A stretch of DNA of 64,000 nucleotides from Lonicera japonica (taxonomy: Eukaryota > Streptophyta > Magnoliopsida > Dipsacales > Caprifoliaceae): assembly GCA_021464415.1 (NCBI GenBank), contig CM038463.1, positions 2,604,001 to 2,668,000 of the forward strand, given 5' to 3'. A program made the translations under genes and the position numbers. Of the stretch, positions 43,778 to 56,064 are shown piece after piece. The stretch's first letter is position 1. Every line of letters starts with the position of its first letter. The notes under the pieces are model-generated. The model worked only from the letters and a program-made list of their open reading frames with translations, was not told the origin of the DNA and ran no database searches.

Positions 43778-46700
43778 ATGGATCCGAAAATCCACAATTC
43801 AGAAGACCCAGAACCCCAAGAAGACCAAACCCAACTCCCCATTTCCCCCTCCATTGCTTCCATCTCCCTTTCTCTCTCTACTCTCCTCCCTTCCCACTTC
43901 CGCTTCCTCTTCCCTCCCAAACCCTCACCCCATCTCTCCTCTCTCCCTTCCAAACTCCGCATCCCCTCCCAAATCACCTCCCTCTCTCTCTCCTCCTCAA
44001 CCACCTCTCTCTCTCCCAAAAACCATTCTTTAAATCCACCATTTCCTCAAACCCTCTCCAAAGCCCCCTTTCTCTCAACCCTCGCCGCCCCTCCGACCCC
44101 TCGAATGGTGCTGCTCTTCGCCGTGCTTCCATTGTTTGGTTCCGCAATGACCTTAGAATTCAAGACAACGAGTGTCTCAATTCTGCCAATTCTGAGTCCA
44201 TGTCTGTTCTTCCGGTTTACTGCTTTGACCCGAGGGATTATGGGAAATCTTCGTCCGGGTTTGATAAGACCGGGCCGTACAGGGCTACATTCTTGATTCA
44301 ATCGGTTTCTGATTTAAGGAAGAATCTTCAGGCAAGGGGGTCAGACCTTGTGGTTAGAATTGGAAAACCCGAGAGTGTTTTGGTTGAATTGGCGAATATG
44401 ATTGGAGCTGAGGCTGTGTATGCTCATAGAGAGGTATCGAGAGATGATGTTAAGGCTGAGGATAAGATTGAGGCTGCAATGAAAGATGAAGGGTTGGAAG
44501 TTAAGTACTTTTGGGGAAGTACTTTGTATCATGTTGATGATTTGCCGTTTAAATTGGAGGAAATGCCAACGAATTATGGGGGGTTTAGGGAGAAGGTGCA
44601 AGGGATGGAGGTTAGGAAGACGATTGTGGCTTTGGATCAGTTGAGAGGATTGCCAGCTAAAGGGGATGTGGAGACTGGGGAGATTCCATCATTGGTTGAT
44701 CTTGGTCTGAATACAACAGCAACAATGGGTCAGGTATTAGTTTTCTTTGTTCAATTGTATATGATTTGATTCTATGGTGTGTATGGCATTGATGCTCTTA
44801 TAGTTTTCTTTGATACAGTTCTTACATGTATCCGTTCTGAAAAGTATCTTATATTTTCAGTTTATGCTATTAATTAGATTTGAAATGAAGGGATTTGGCT
44901 AATATAAAGGAAGTGTGATGGAGGTCAGATGTGCTACTAGTGTCTTGATTAGGTTGAATTTGACTGACTCCATCGGTTCATTTCATGTTGTTTGATTCCA
45001 CAACGACCACAACTACACTAATTACATGTAAATCCAGCTTATGATCCTTTAAACAGTCTACAGATGGTGTTCATTTCAAATCCTTGAATCTAAATGCAGT
45101 CTTAGTTTTAAATTGTTTCTATGTCTTGGACAGTCATTACATCGTTTTTTAAATGTAGTTTTATTTATCTAATATATTTTCTTAATATTTTTGCATAATT
45201 CACTTGAAATGATTGATCAACTAGTAGTGAGACTTTATTATCTAGCGAAAATTTAAAGAGAGAGGGTAAAATATTAGGATATTGATGCAGGGCCACTTTA
45301 GAGCATGGGGGAAGTGGGCAATGGTTCGGGTTCCTTCACAAGTTTTAATCATATAGGGAGCCAAAATTATTATAATGCATTAAATTTTGAACGAAGAAAA
45401 TTAAAGCTTATTTGAAATGAAACCATGGAAATCTATTCTAAATAGGCGCCTTGCCACCACCTACTTTTTGTTGAAGGCATCTCTTTCCTTTTTACAATAT
45501 ATGCAATTTCTATCAGTATTTTCTACTTACTTAAATGGCCTTTTCTTAGTTTTCCCAGGCCCTAAATATCTTTGAAATGGCCCTGCTCTTGTATCATCAC
45601 ACGTCTAAAAGGATAGATGTTTTAATTATGATAGTTATTATGGTTGTGCTATCAGTGTTTTAATTATTAGTCTTGTAAATGGATGTTACTTTTCATCTTT
45701 TTACTATTGTTTCTTGCATCTATAATGAAAAGGGGCCTTTATTGCCAATATGCCAATGTAGGCAAGTAACAATAATTGGGTTAGCACTTAGCAATTACTA
45801 GGAATGTGGCTTGTATACAAGGACTTCAATTCTTTAGTTGAGACTTTCTGAACCGAACAGAAGGAAGTTGTTTAAAGGGCAATATTTCTAGTCAATTCCA
45901 CCTTTTGGGTGGATGAATGTCCTATTTCATAATCCCAACTTCTAGGCTGCGAAAAGTCTGCAGTAATTTTTATTAAGACAATTTAGAGGATTTTTCACTT
46001 GGAACTCCAACTTCTGGTATTATCCCTGTCCCATAAGCATATATTCGTGTTACTTGCAGAGTTCAGCACCCTTGGCTGACTAATTGTTCCAATGTTTTGT
46101 TGGCTATTATTTAATAAAAAAGTTAAGCCGAGGGTGAGAAATACTCCAAATTTTTCTCCTCCTTTGATCTCCAATGTGGTCATTTACTTTTCATGTAGGA
46201 TGGAAAACCAGTTGGTAACGCTTCCCTAGTGGGAGGCGAAACTGAAGCACTGGAGAGGCTTAAAAAATTTGCAGCCGAATGCCAATCACAACCCCCCAAA
46301 GGAACCAAGGATGCTAGTAATAGTGATAGCAGCATATATGGGGCAAACTTTTCCTGTAAAATATCTCCATGGCTTGCTATGGGATGCCTCTCTCCCCGCT
46401 CCATGTTTGATGAGCTCAAGAACTCTGCTTCCAGGTATAAAATAATCAAACCGAGATTAATGTCTTAACCGTGCTTTCAGGTATGCATTATGAGTTTGAA
46501 ATTTTAATATTCAATCTACAGAACAATTTCTGCTGCCTCAAACAAGAAAGATGGTGGCAGCCCTTCTGATACTGGGGCAAATTGGTTGATGTATGAGCTC
46601 TTGTGGAGGGATTTCTTCAGGTAACTTAAGGGACAATATTTTTGTGTCATCTTCACATATTCTCCCTAATAAAGAGTAATTTGTCTGGTTTGGTCCCACA

Positions 46701-46856
46701 TATTTTTCAATCTAGATTTAGTCATTTGATACACGAATAAAATACACCGACTTTAAACTTTATTTCAATTTTTTCAGATTCATCACCAAGAAATATAGTT
46801 CTGCAAAACAAAAGAATGGTGCTCCAGTCACAGCTTGTGCAGGTGCTGGTGTTTAA
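43778..46856 (+). CDS. PHR2: Blue-light photoreceptor PHR2, with a frame break in the N-terminal region
   Basis: Four exons: 43778-44733, 46199-46434, 46522-46620 and 46778-46856, all GT-AG, about 456 codons; Arabidopsis PHR2 is about 447. Conserved pieces: RRASIVWFRNDLRIQDNECL and SVLPVYCFDPRDYGK (photolyase-like N-terminal alpha/beta domain), VYAHREVS, KYFWGSTLYHVDDLPF, GGETEALERLKKFAAECQ, GANFSCKISPWLAMGCLSPR, NWLMYELLWRDFFRFITKKY. PHR2 lacks much of the photolyase C-terminal domain, and its function is poorly known. The first 80 codons (MDPKIHNSEDPEPQEDQT..., Ser/Leu/Pro-rich) are in another frame from FKSTISSNPLQSPLSLNPRR; the break lies near 44005-44030 and fits a 1-nt loss. It may be a sequencing error or a real lesion. 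Intron 1 (1465 nt) holds a MITE. Confidence 0.9.
45288..45585. mobile_element. hAT-like MITE in PHR2 intron 1
   Basis: 298 bp with inverted ends (left cagggccactttagag, right ctttgaaatggccctg). No matching 8-bp flank, so the target copy has decayed or the edge is off by a few bases. Non-coding. Confidence 0.6.
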
Positions 46857-47347
46857 GAGGAATTTATTGTAAGGGGTGAAATGGAAATTTGTAGTGGAGG
46901 ACCGGTGACTTCATATATCTCTATGACTATCCAATTTGTAGCTGTTGCAAGCTGGATTATTTCAAAGCAATATTTTCTTTGATGGACCTGTATTCTCACT
47001 GCCAAAACAAGTGTTGAATATTGAAGCTAGAACAGTCTTGAGGTGGTCAGATCACATTTTGGAAGACCGTGTGCTTTCTTGTGAAAATGGATTCTTTTAG
47101 TTAACACTTTCTTGGCAGAATATGTGTAATGTGCGGAGATATATCTTCAATTCAATATTCGTTTATTGCATTAGTTTTTCCATTGGATCAGTGCATATAT
47201 CAGTTAATTTTTGCATTGAATTGAATATGTACATGTATGGGGTTTGTTCTTGGAACTAGCAATCCTGATAACCATGTCCTGTTAAAGGTATCCAAACAAT
47301 ACGGGGGAGAGAAAAAGCCCAATTGTGATTCAGAAATGCTGTATTTG

Positions 47348-49054
47348 TTACCAATAGTCATTACAAGAGCATTTCCCATTAGTAAAATGGTGAAATCGAT
47401 TGCAGTCTCTGACAATAATCTCTCGACCAAACAACCTAGATATCATCTTTATCGCAACATGGCAATCTCCGCATATCCTAAGGTTTTTCACAATGTGTAT
47501 TGGTGTACCTACACTAGTCTTCAAAATGGCAAAGGCAACTGCCAATTTTTCGCTGTGACGTGAGAGTGCAATTTTTTTTCCTTCCTCATCTAAGTCAAGC
47601 AATACCTCTTTCGTGTTTCCCACATAACCCTCCAGCTTTAATCTATTCATTATTTCTTCAAGCATCATATATATTTCCCTCGTTTCTGGGTGAGACTCGT
47701 CTCCCACAAAAAACTCATGTATGACCCCGCCAACCTCTACCAAACTGCACCCAGGAACTTTCCTAATCCCTTTTGCCTCCATTAGATCTCTCAATTGCCT
47801 TACATCCTTCCACTTACCCACCTTTGCATAAACATTTGATAAAAGAACGTAAGCTCCACTATTTGTGGGTTCTAACTCAATTAGTTTCTTGATTGCTAAC
47901 TCACATGTTTCCAGGTCCCCATGCATTCTCGATCCGCTCAAAAGAGCTCCCCACACAAGCACATCAGGCTCCATTGGCATTGAATTCACAACGTGCCATG
48001 CTTCGTCTATAAGACCAGCTCTCCCATAAAGGTCAACCATACAACCATAGTGCTGGATAAATGGGGCAATGCCGAACTCCATACTCATCTTCTTGAAATA
48101 TTCCTTCCCTTCATTCACCAGTCCAGCATGCACACATGCACAAAGAACTCCCACAAAAGTCACAGCATTAGGCCTCACCCCATTATTCATCATTGCTGAG
48201 AATAGACCAAAGCATTCTTCACTGTGACCATGCATAGCAAAGGCCGATATCATTGTACTCCAGGCCATAACATCCTTACTTGGACCCAAACTGTTAAACA
48301 CCCACCTTGCCCTATCAATACTCCCACATTTAGCATACATGTCTATCAAAGAAGTGCCTAAGATAACATCAACTTCCATCCCACACCTTCCAATATAAGC
48401 ATGGGCCCATTTCCCATGCTCAAGCGCACCCAATTGGCCACAAGCCAAAAGCACGACAGACATTGTGAATTCGTTAGGCCTAACATCCTCGACTTCCAAC
48501 CTTTGCATTTCCCGGAATAACGCCAGAGCTTCTTTACATTGACCGCACTTCACATAACCATTCAGCATACAACTCCAAGATATAACATTCCTCACAGGCA
48601 TCCGATCAAACAACGTGCTCGCAATATCCACCAGCCCCACCTTGACATTGGCATTCAAGATAGAATTCCAAGAAGGTAAATCTGGATGGGGAATATGATC
48701 AAATACTTGGCGGGCAAAACCCAAGTTGCCACAAGATGAATACATGTTGATGAGAGATGTTTGGACAAAGGGGTCAGAAATGAAGCCAAAATGGATGGTT
48801 TGGGCATGAATTGTTTGACCAGAATGGAATTGAGGTGGGGAATCGAAAGAGAGGAGGAGAAAAGGGAAGGTGTGAAAATCGGGGCAGACACCATGAAAGC
48901 GCATACGGAGGAAGATAGAGAGAGGGGAATTGGTGGAAGAATATCTAATGAGGGTGTTCCAGATGAAGGATTCAAGTGTTGGGTGAGAAAGATTAAGAGA
49001 TGGGTGAAGGGCGGAAGATGTGAGCTTCCTAGCTGCAGCCACTGCCACTCGCAT
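47348..49054 (-). CDS. DYW-type pentatricopeptide repeat protein
   Basis: An intronless 568-residue protein. I chose the ATG at 49054 (MRVAVAAARKLTSS) over an upstream in-frame one at 49210, because the latter adds 52 low-complexity residues and the shorter form matches the remembered Arabidopsis homologue At3g62890 (about 573). Degenerate 31-36-residue PPR helices run from about residue 35 to 400 (FVQTSLINMYSSCGNLGFAR, VISWSCMLNGYVKCG, LGTSLIDMYAKCG, VMAWSTMISAFAMHG). Then come E-type motifs (PGCSLVEVGGVIHEFF) and a DYW domain with HSEK (500-503), CGDCH (528-532), CSC and the terminal DYW. DYW proteins edit C to U in organelle RNAs, with the PPR array choosing the site and HxE/CxxC binding zinc. 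The basic N-terminus fits organelle import. It runs tail to tail with PHR2. Confidence 0.93.
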   Translation of the reverse strand: MRVAVAAARKLTSSALHPSLNLSHPTLESFIWNTLIRYSSTNSPLSIFLRMRFHGVCPDFHTFPFLLLSFDSPPQFHSGQTIHAQTIHFGFISDPFVQTSLINMYSSCGNLGFARQVFDHIPHPDLPSWNSILNANVKVGLVDIASTLFDRMPVRNVISWSCMLNGYVKCGQCKEALALFREMQRLEVEDVRPNEFTMSVVLLACGQLGALEHGKWAHAYIGRCGMEVDVILGTSLIDMYAKCGSIDRARWVFNSLGPSKDVMAWSTMISAFAMHGHSEECFGLFSAMMNNGVRPNAVTFVGVLCACVHAGLVNEGKEYFKKMSMEFGIAPFIQHYGCMVDLYGRAGLIDEAWHVVNSMPMEPDVLVWGALLSGSRMHGDLETCELAIKKLIELEPTNSGAYVLLSNVYAKVGKWKDVRQLRDLMEAKGIRKVPGCSLVEVGGVIHEFFVGDESHPETREIYMMLEEIMNRLKLEGYVGNTKEVLLDLDEEGKKIALSRHSEKLAVAFAILKTSVGTPIHIVKNLRICGDCHVAIKMISRLFGREIIVRDCNRFHHFTNGKCSCNDYW

Positions 49055-49567
49055 TGCTAGTAGGTAGGTACTCAAGGCAGGCAGGCAAGCGGGAAAAAAC
49101 AGAGTCCGCTGTCTATTTAGATATAAGATGATGCAGCAGCAGCACCACCTGACCTGACCTGACCTGAGCAGAATTAATTCTGTTGAATTTGAATATGGTA
49201 CATTCCACAATTTTTTATACGGGTATGTTCGTATATTGTTAAGAGTTCAATTTTGGCAGCTATTTACACGCACTAATCCATATCTTTACTTTCTTATACT
49301 AAAGATATAGAATAGTACACGTAAATATTTGATTTATAATTTTATATTTTACTTGTGTATGTAAGTGATTGTGTGAGCGTAGAGAGAAGAGAGAAATAGT
49401 GAAAAGTTGAATTTTATTTTATTAAAAAAATTGTGGTGGTGTTTTTAGAATTTTATTATATTTTTGTAGTAGTTTTAAGTTATTTTTCTGGTATAAATAG
49501 AATATCCAATTTTTTAGGACGTAGTTACTAAATCATCCCCCATGTATATAGGATATAAATTGGATAT
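49055..49567. other. Upstream region of the PPR gene, no other gene seen
   Basis: Contains four head-to-tail tgacc units (49150-49167) about 100 bp upstream of the ATG, then AT-rich sequence. Confidence 0.55.
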
Positions 49568-50195
49568 GGCTCCTCTAAAGTTCGCATTGCCACTGTACCG
49601 GTAATGTTGAAACAATCTTAAACGTTAATGTTTAATCGACGGTTAATATTTTGACAACTCATTATTTAATTAAGACTTAGGCAAAACTACACCGCTTAAG
49701 TAGACGGTGCCGATAACACTATAAGCTCAACACGCAAATCACATCACAATTATGCAGAACCAAAAACTACAGGCGGTGGTGACCGAGTGCTTCTGAATAT
49801 CTACCTTCTGCTCTCACAATCCCAACCTATTGCACCCAAATCATCTTACATACCATGTTTATCGAAATTCCCAATTTTCAAAGCATTCTAAAGGAATTAA
49901 AATAAAGAACCTACTAGTCATAAACATCTCATAGATTGAAAATATGCCGCTAGAGGATTTGAAGGTGACCGGTACGGATATGACTGTTTCCGGCACCGGC
50001 AGGAGTTGACAAAACCTCAACTAAGAAGGTAGCACGAGAAGACGGCGTCAATTGTTTAAATTGACAAAACGACAACATTCCTCCTCATTTATGTAATCAA
50101 GTGACGTGTATTATTTTTAACCATTTATTTTATTTTGATGGTTTAGATTCATCCAACATTACCGATACAGTGGCCATACGAACTTTAGAGGAGCC
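49568..50195. mobile_element. Probable MULE-type MITE
   Basis: 628 bp with roughly 50-bp inverted ends: left ggctcctctaaagttcgcat, right its complement with ggccatacgaactttagagg; tgccactgtaccggtaatgt is matched by acattaccgatacagtggcc. Target duplication not clear. Non-coding. Confidence 0.65.
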
Positions 50196-51039
50196 AAATC
50201 CATATCGGATCATTTTGTTAAAATAAAATGAAATTCTAATTGAATTTTGTGTATATTCGTAATGTTACACATGCATATCCACATGTGCAATGCTTTTAAT
50301 TTCTTTGAACAAAAGAGCTTAGTTGCTTTTTCCGCTTGCCTGCCTTCCTTCCTTCCTTGAGTACCTGCTAACAATGACGAGTAATGGTATATATATCTAT
50401 TTAAAACATCAAATTACCGACGTAAATGATGTGTCAGAAATGATATGAGTTATTGTGTTATTGTTTCATAATTTATTCCTAAGTTAACAATGTTAACCTT
50501 ACACTTTCTTATTCATAATCTTTTAAACTAATATTTTATTTCACATAGTCAATATACAAAACTTGCTATACAAAAAAAGTTGTATCTTTTATTAGTTGGT
50601 AAAACTTGAACGAAACTGATATTTCTTTAAAACTTGAACGAAACTATTAAATTTAAAGTGATCTTAGTTGGTAAAGGTGCTCATTTGGACGCGTTGAATT
50701 CAAACTTTTATGATCCATGTTACCATCTTACTTGGATCACAAATGTATTCATAAAATTTCATGTTCGAATATCACTTAAACTTTGAGGATTGGAGAAGGA
50801 GGGTTTTTTTGTTAGTCTTTGAAAAGAAAGACTTAAACTTCAAATGTATTTGAATTAATTTTAAAATTAACATACCAAATATGATCACTATGTTAGTTTG
50901 AACCGTAGCCGAAAAGATGGAAACTATTGCCTATTTTTCTTTATCAGCACTCGAAGTGTAACTTTTTCCGAATTATTTTATGCATAAATTTTTCATTTCA
51001 TATTCTCTAATTTTCAATTAAGAGTAAATAGCTCAAATG

Positions 51040-51870
51040 GTAACTGAACTTTTGGTTCAGTACCATTTTAACAATTAAAATTTAAAACGATCTACTTTAG
51101 TCATTTAATTTTTAAACGAATACCACTTTGATCACTCCGTCCAATCTAGCAGTTAAATTATACAGAATTGGGGTATTTTCGTCCATAAGCACAAGAAACA
51201 TTTCTTATCCATCTTCTTCCCCATTTCTACCAATCCTTCTCCCTAACCAAAAACCCAAATAACAATCCATCATATATATATATATAAATACACATATAGT
51301 AGTCTTAATGGGAGATTGAAGATTTAGCAATCTATACGATAGTTTTCCTCTTTCTTCGTCCCTTTCTCTATATATATACGCCTTATAAAAAAAACCTCTT
51401 TCTCTCTATAAGCAATTTTTGCTCTCCCCTTTCTCTCTCCAAACTTCTCATCTCCCTCACCCACGACCACAGCCGCAACCACCACCGTCAGTCGATTATA
51501 ATTGAATGTCCTGAGTGAATAGCATCTTTGAAACCCACCTGACCAACTATCTCCACCGTTGGACCACCCAACCACACCCTCCAACTTTCAACCACAAGCT
51601 ACGATCTGTAAATCAGAAGATCGAGGGGAGAGAGTGCCCTTGGTCGTTCATTTCTTTTTCTTTATCATGGAGACCGAACCTGGTGTGCAAGAAGAAAATC
51701 AAGGGAATTGAATATTTTGACAGTTTTGGATGAAAATACCTCATGCACATAGCTTCATTTCATTTAATTTAACAATTAGAATCAACGTAGTAACTAAAGT
51801 GGTTCTCGTTTAAAAGTAGTAACAATTTGTTTTAAAGTGGTTCTCGTTTGGATTGAAGGGGAGAGAGGAA
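51040..51870. mobile_element. Possible decayed MULE-like element with captured sequence
   Basis: Left sequence (aacgaataccactttgatca near 51116) is inverted on the right as gtaactaaagtggttctcgt, which occurs twice (51790 and 51830). Between them lies a GC-richer, gene-like block (51430-51620). Terminal edges and target copy were not found. Confidence 0.35.
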
Positions 51871-53255
51871 ATGAAATAGTTAATTTGGAAGGAAAAAGTT
51901 GAATGATTAATTGTTGTTTGGAACTAAAGATAGAAAAGAATGGAATGGAAATAAATCTTGTTTGGATAGAAACAAGAAAAGAAAGAAAAGGAATTGATTT
52001 AATATATTTTAAAGTTTAATGAAAAAATCATTAAAATATTTTCCTTTCCCTCCCAATCCTCCCAATATTAGAAGGAAACAAAATAAAAGAATAAAGCATT
52101 CCCTCCTAATCCCTTGTTTTCTCTCCACTTCCTTTTATAAACTATAAACTAAAAGCTCCTCCTCTTTTCCTTTCCTTAATTTCCTTCCCATTCCCTCAAT
52201 CCAAACGGACTTAGTGGCCATTTAGGAGGGAGGGGTTTGTATTCGATTCAGATTTTAAAAGATTCTAACTAATTTTTTAAAATTTGTAGATTCTATTAAG
52301 TTCATGGATTATTTTAAATCCTTTATAGAATCTAACATATTTTAATGCATGGGTTATTTTGGATTTATGTAGATTTTAATAAGTTCATGGATTTTTATAA
52401 ATTTTAATACGTCCATCAAAAAAATAAAAAATCAAAAGACAAAAAAATAAAATAAATTAATTACGAGTTTAAAGTAATATTATCAAAAATATAAAGACAA
52501 TTAAAAATACATTATAAAAATTCATACTGCTCCATTTAAATGTCATTATAATTATCACAATCCTCTTCATTCTTATTGTTGTCCTCTTGATATCCATTCA
52601 CATTATTTTATGGCTGCCTATTTACTTAAAAATTCAAGACAACAAATTTTTATGATTTTCTTATAATTATTATTTGAATTTTACACTTGATACTATGTTT
52701 TGTTTATATGTTATTATTTTTATTTCATACAAATTATTTAATTCTTAGTATATATGTATTCATTAATAAACTTAATAGCATTTGTCAAGTACTATAACCA
52801 CGTGCAACGCATGTGCACAAAAATTAGTTATAATAAAAAATCAAAGAATAAATAATAAAAGAATTTTAATTACAACTTTAAAGTAATAAACAAATTATAA
52901 ATTCGCTACAAACGGTTCGGATCGAGTTTAAAAATTCAATTAACTGAGATTTTTTGCCTTTTCTATTCGATTTTCATCTTCTGTTTAAAAAAAATCATAA
53001 AATGGGAGAAAAAAAAATTAAGGGGGCGATATCACTATAATTTCGGAAGAATATATAATAATTTAAAATTTAAAAGTACTAGTATTTAAATTGAAAAAAA
53101 GAACTTTATATAGAGTGAATGAATTAGAGGGATTTAAATAAATTATAGAGACGAAGAAAAAAATAATACATAAGGTTTGAAAAAAGAATATATTTTAGAT
53201 AGAAAGAATGGAGTGGAAGAGTTTAATAAATTATAAAGATAACAAGAAGTAATAC
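51871..53255. other. Intergenic, no gene seen
   Basis: AT-rich. A run of gaaaagaaagaaaaggaat-type sequence (51880-52000) and its complement (52080-52200, ttttcctttccttaatttcc) suggests an old inverted-repeat element with about 300 bp span; not resolved further. Confidence 0.4.
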
Positions 53256-53258
53256 TTA

Positions 53259-53580
53259 GGCCTCGTTTGGTTCACAGAAAGGAAATTAATTTCCTTATCT
53301 TTCCCATGGAGGTGAGAAAGTAAATTTCCTGTCAAATTTCCTTTCTTGTGTTTGGTAAATTATGGAAAGTATTTAGGTAAGAGTAGTATTGTCCAAAATT
53401 TGTGTAATAAATGCTTGGAAATTACAAGGGAAAATTAATCCCATGTGTTTTGGAAGGAATGGTTTTACCCCCTACTTTCCCCTCTCTCGGGAAAGTATAT
53501 TCGGAATTTGTGCTTACCAAACAAAGGAAAGGAACGACTTTCCTTTTCCGAATACTAAAATCCGTGAACCAAACGAGGCC
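53259..53580. mobile_element. Tourist-like MITE, family A copy 2
   Basis: 322 bp with inverted ends (ggcctcgtttggttcac ... gtgaaccaaacgaggcc) and TTA target copies (53256-53258, 53581-53583). The first 13 bp (ggcctcgtttggt) are exactly complementary to the right end. Same family and orientation as 3627-4058. Confidence 0.92.
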
Positions 53581-54063
53581 TTAGGGTAGGGAGAAAAATT
53601 GAAAATAATAAATCGAGGTGAAATCTTCTGCTTGAAGAGAAAATTTGTTATTCATAAAAACACTCTCAAATCTATCAAATTATAAAATTCTTCAAAATTT
53701 ATTGAGTTTTGAATACCTTAAGATTTAAAAAGAACTATTTTTAATCTTAATTGAATATTATAAAATTTTAAATTTTTAAAATCTCAATTAAATACCTAAA
53801 GAACTTTTAAAATTCATTTTTTTATATATAATCTAAATTGAACACCCCCCTTAAACTATTTACACTTCAATTAATTGAGTGGCTTTAGTTTGAGATTGAA
53901 CGCGCCAGATTCAAATTAATAGAGACGGCGTCGTTTACCGGGTGAAAACTTTTCCATTAGCCCTAGTTCATTCGGTCTTTGGCGTCCTCTCCGACTCTCT
54001 GTGCTTTCTTTCATTCAAGCAGGTCGTTGCACCGCCAAGCTCTGCTCGCCGACCACTATTATC

Positions 54064-54081
54064 ATGTCAAGGTACTCTCTT

Positions 54082-54114
<33 letters not shown>

Positions 54115-54730
54115 CTTTATTCGATTATCTACTCTGTTTACTTTATACACGTAAAATTCCATCTACATCACTGAAGATTAATAATATGCATAAAATCTTC
54201 AATTGCGTTGCGTATATATGTAGGTCCAAAATTGAAATCGATTAATCGCATTTGTTATTTCTATAATTAAATCGCCTCTCCGTGTTGAGTTAAGGTTGTT
54301 CCTCCCGAAGTGTATCAGTTTATTTTGCTAGCTTCGACCCCTACCTAGGTCAAATTTTATTAAAGCACTAATTAGTCATTGTTGTGGAGGAGTTGCACCT
54401 GCAATTATTTATTCTTTAAATTTGGTTATCGAATTAGGGTGGTAGTGTGGTACTATTGCCAAAGAAATTATGGCTATTACCGGGATAATCTACAGCTTTA
54501 GAAACATACAATACAACTTTGGCAATAGGAGTAGCCATAAAATTATAGTGATGCACCATCTATAACATTAGTTCAGTAAAGCCAACAAAGTCCAACAAAA
54601 TTTACCCTCCACTGGAGAACTGCGTTCTTTCTTCTTGTTCACAAAGCCCTAATTCACTAGAACCATAGGGAATTGTATTCATACTATTTCTCTTGAAAAT
54701 AGTCTGCCCATTTCTCATCCCCCCCTACTA

Positions 54731-54770
<40 letters not shown>

Positions 54771-56064
54771 CAGCACATTTTTTTTTCCACTATGTTTTAT
54801 TGTTTGAATGTTCTCTAATAGATATGAATAGGGGTGCTGATTCTGTGTTGGTTTTTTTCTGTTGCAGTCGCCCAATGGATGAAGATGTTCCTGTAAGTCA
54901 TCTACTTCTTGATTGATTACCGTTTATATTAGTTTGGTGTTTAGTTCTCTTTCATAGTTTCTGGAGTTGTAGATTGTCAACAAATACTGTCCAGGTGCTT
55001 ATGTGTCGAGCTATTACATAAACTTTTGTATTACAGTATCATCTCCCTCAAAGTATACAGTCTTAACTGTTAGCATTTGAATATTTCAATTAAAAGTTTA
55101 TTACTCTACATGGAATATACCTGTATCACTATGTTCAAACACACGAACTAGTTTCCTTTGTCTCTTGACTTTAAACTGTAATTGTAATTTCATGTTCACA
55201 TTTAGCTTTTAGTTGCAGATACCAGAACTTTATACATTGTGCTGTTTCTTACATCTCCCATTGTATTTTGAGCTCTAAATCATTTCTCCTCTTGTTAAAA
55301 CCAATGTTTGTTGCTCTTTCATTTGTCTCTTTCCTTAATTCAAAGTTCTAATGCTTATGCTTTCCTGAAATGGTAAAACTGTTTGTTATAGGCAAAGAAT
55401 GAGGAAGAGGAGTTTAACACTGGACCACTTTCTGTTTTGATGATGAGCGTTAAAAATAACACCCAGGTAATGGAATGCTTATGTAGCTGTAGACTGGGGC
55501 ATTGTGCATGTACTATGAAGTTGTTAATAAGGGTCATGAAAATAATTATCAACTGTTCATGTTGGATTAATCTGTTCCCTCATCTTCTTCTTTATAGCTA
55601 TCAGATCTCTCTAACAATTTAATATGGATCATAATACACTGGGGAATTATAGATTACTAATTTTCCTTTAGATTGGTGTTTTTGGTGGTTGATGATGCTT
55701 TTGCCTCATATTTTTGCTCAAACAGGTGCTTATCAACTGCAGGAACAACAAAAAGCTTCTAGGCCGTGTGAGAGCTTTTGATCGGCACTGCAACATGGTG
55801 CTGGAAAATGTTAGAGAGATGTGGACAGAGGTTGGTATTTTGAATGGACTATCACTATAGTAAATATAGTTTCCTCCTTTTAGTTATTGAAGGTTTACGC
55901 AAACAGAATTGTGTTGATTTTAGTGAATAATTCGGAGTTCTGTTCAGGTGCCAAAGACTGGGAAAGGTAAGAAGAAAGCTCTTCCAGTTAACAAAGACAG
56001 GTTTATTAGTAAGATGTTCCTCCGAGGAGATTCCGTTATCATCGTCCTTAGAAACCCCAAGTGA
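54064..56064 (+). CDS. SMD2: Small nuclear ribonucleoprotein SmD2
   Basis: Five coding exons (54064-54071, 54868-54892, 55392-55466, 55726-55830, 55948-56064), all GT-AG, give a 109-residue protein starting [11 protein letters not shown] and ending VIIVLRNPK. Core sequence: [80 protein letters not shown]. It matches Arabidopsis SmD2 almost residue for residue (108). SmD2 pairs with SmD1 in the seven-membered Sm ring on U1, U2, U4 and U5 snRNAs in the nucleus. The first coding exon is only 8 nt (ATG TCA AG), so the ATG was set by splicing to TCGCCCAATGG. Intron 1 carries (CT)n/(TA)n and a 45-C run. A gt/ag pair after the stop suggests a 3' UTR intron. Confidence 0.97.
54078..54114. repeat. (TC)n(TA)n microsatellite in SmD2 intron 1
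   Basis: ctctttctctct... runs into tatatatata just after the 8-nt coding exon; it overlaps the donor-proximal part of the intron. Confidence 0.85.
54734..54778. repeat. 45-nt homopolymer C tract in SmD2 intron 1
   Basis: Forty-five consecutive C, 90 nt before the acceptor of intron 1. It creates false polyproline and polyglycine reading frames. The true length may differ. Confidence 0.9.

Noticed and set aside
43735..44019. 94-codon minus-strand Glu/Arg-rich frame
   Set aside because: Antisense of the Ser/Pro/Leu-rich PHR2 leader; composition is a by-product.
48655..49060. Plus- and minus-strand frames overlapping the PPR gene 5' end
   Set aside because: Alternate-frame shadows of the DYW-type PPR coding sequence.
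49055..49210. Upstream in-frame ATG adding 52 residues to the PPR protein
   Set aside because: The extension is Cys/Ile-rich low-complexity sequence through a tgacc repeat; the downstream ATG fits the family length.
54684..54916. Proline- and glycine-run reading frames on both strands
   Set aside because: They are translations of the 45-C homopolymer inside SmD2 intron 1.
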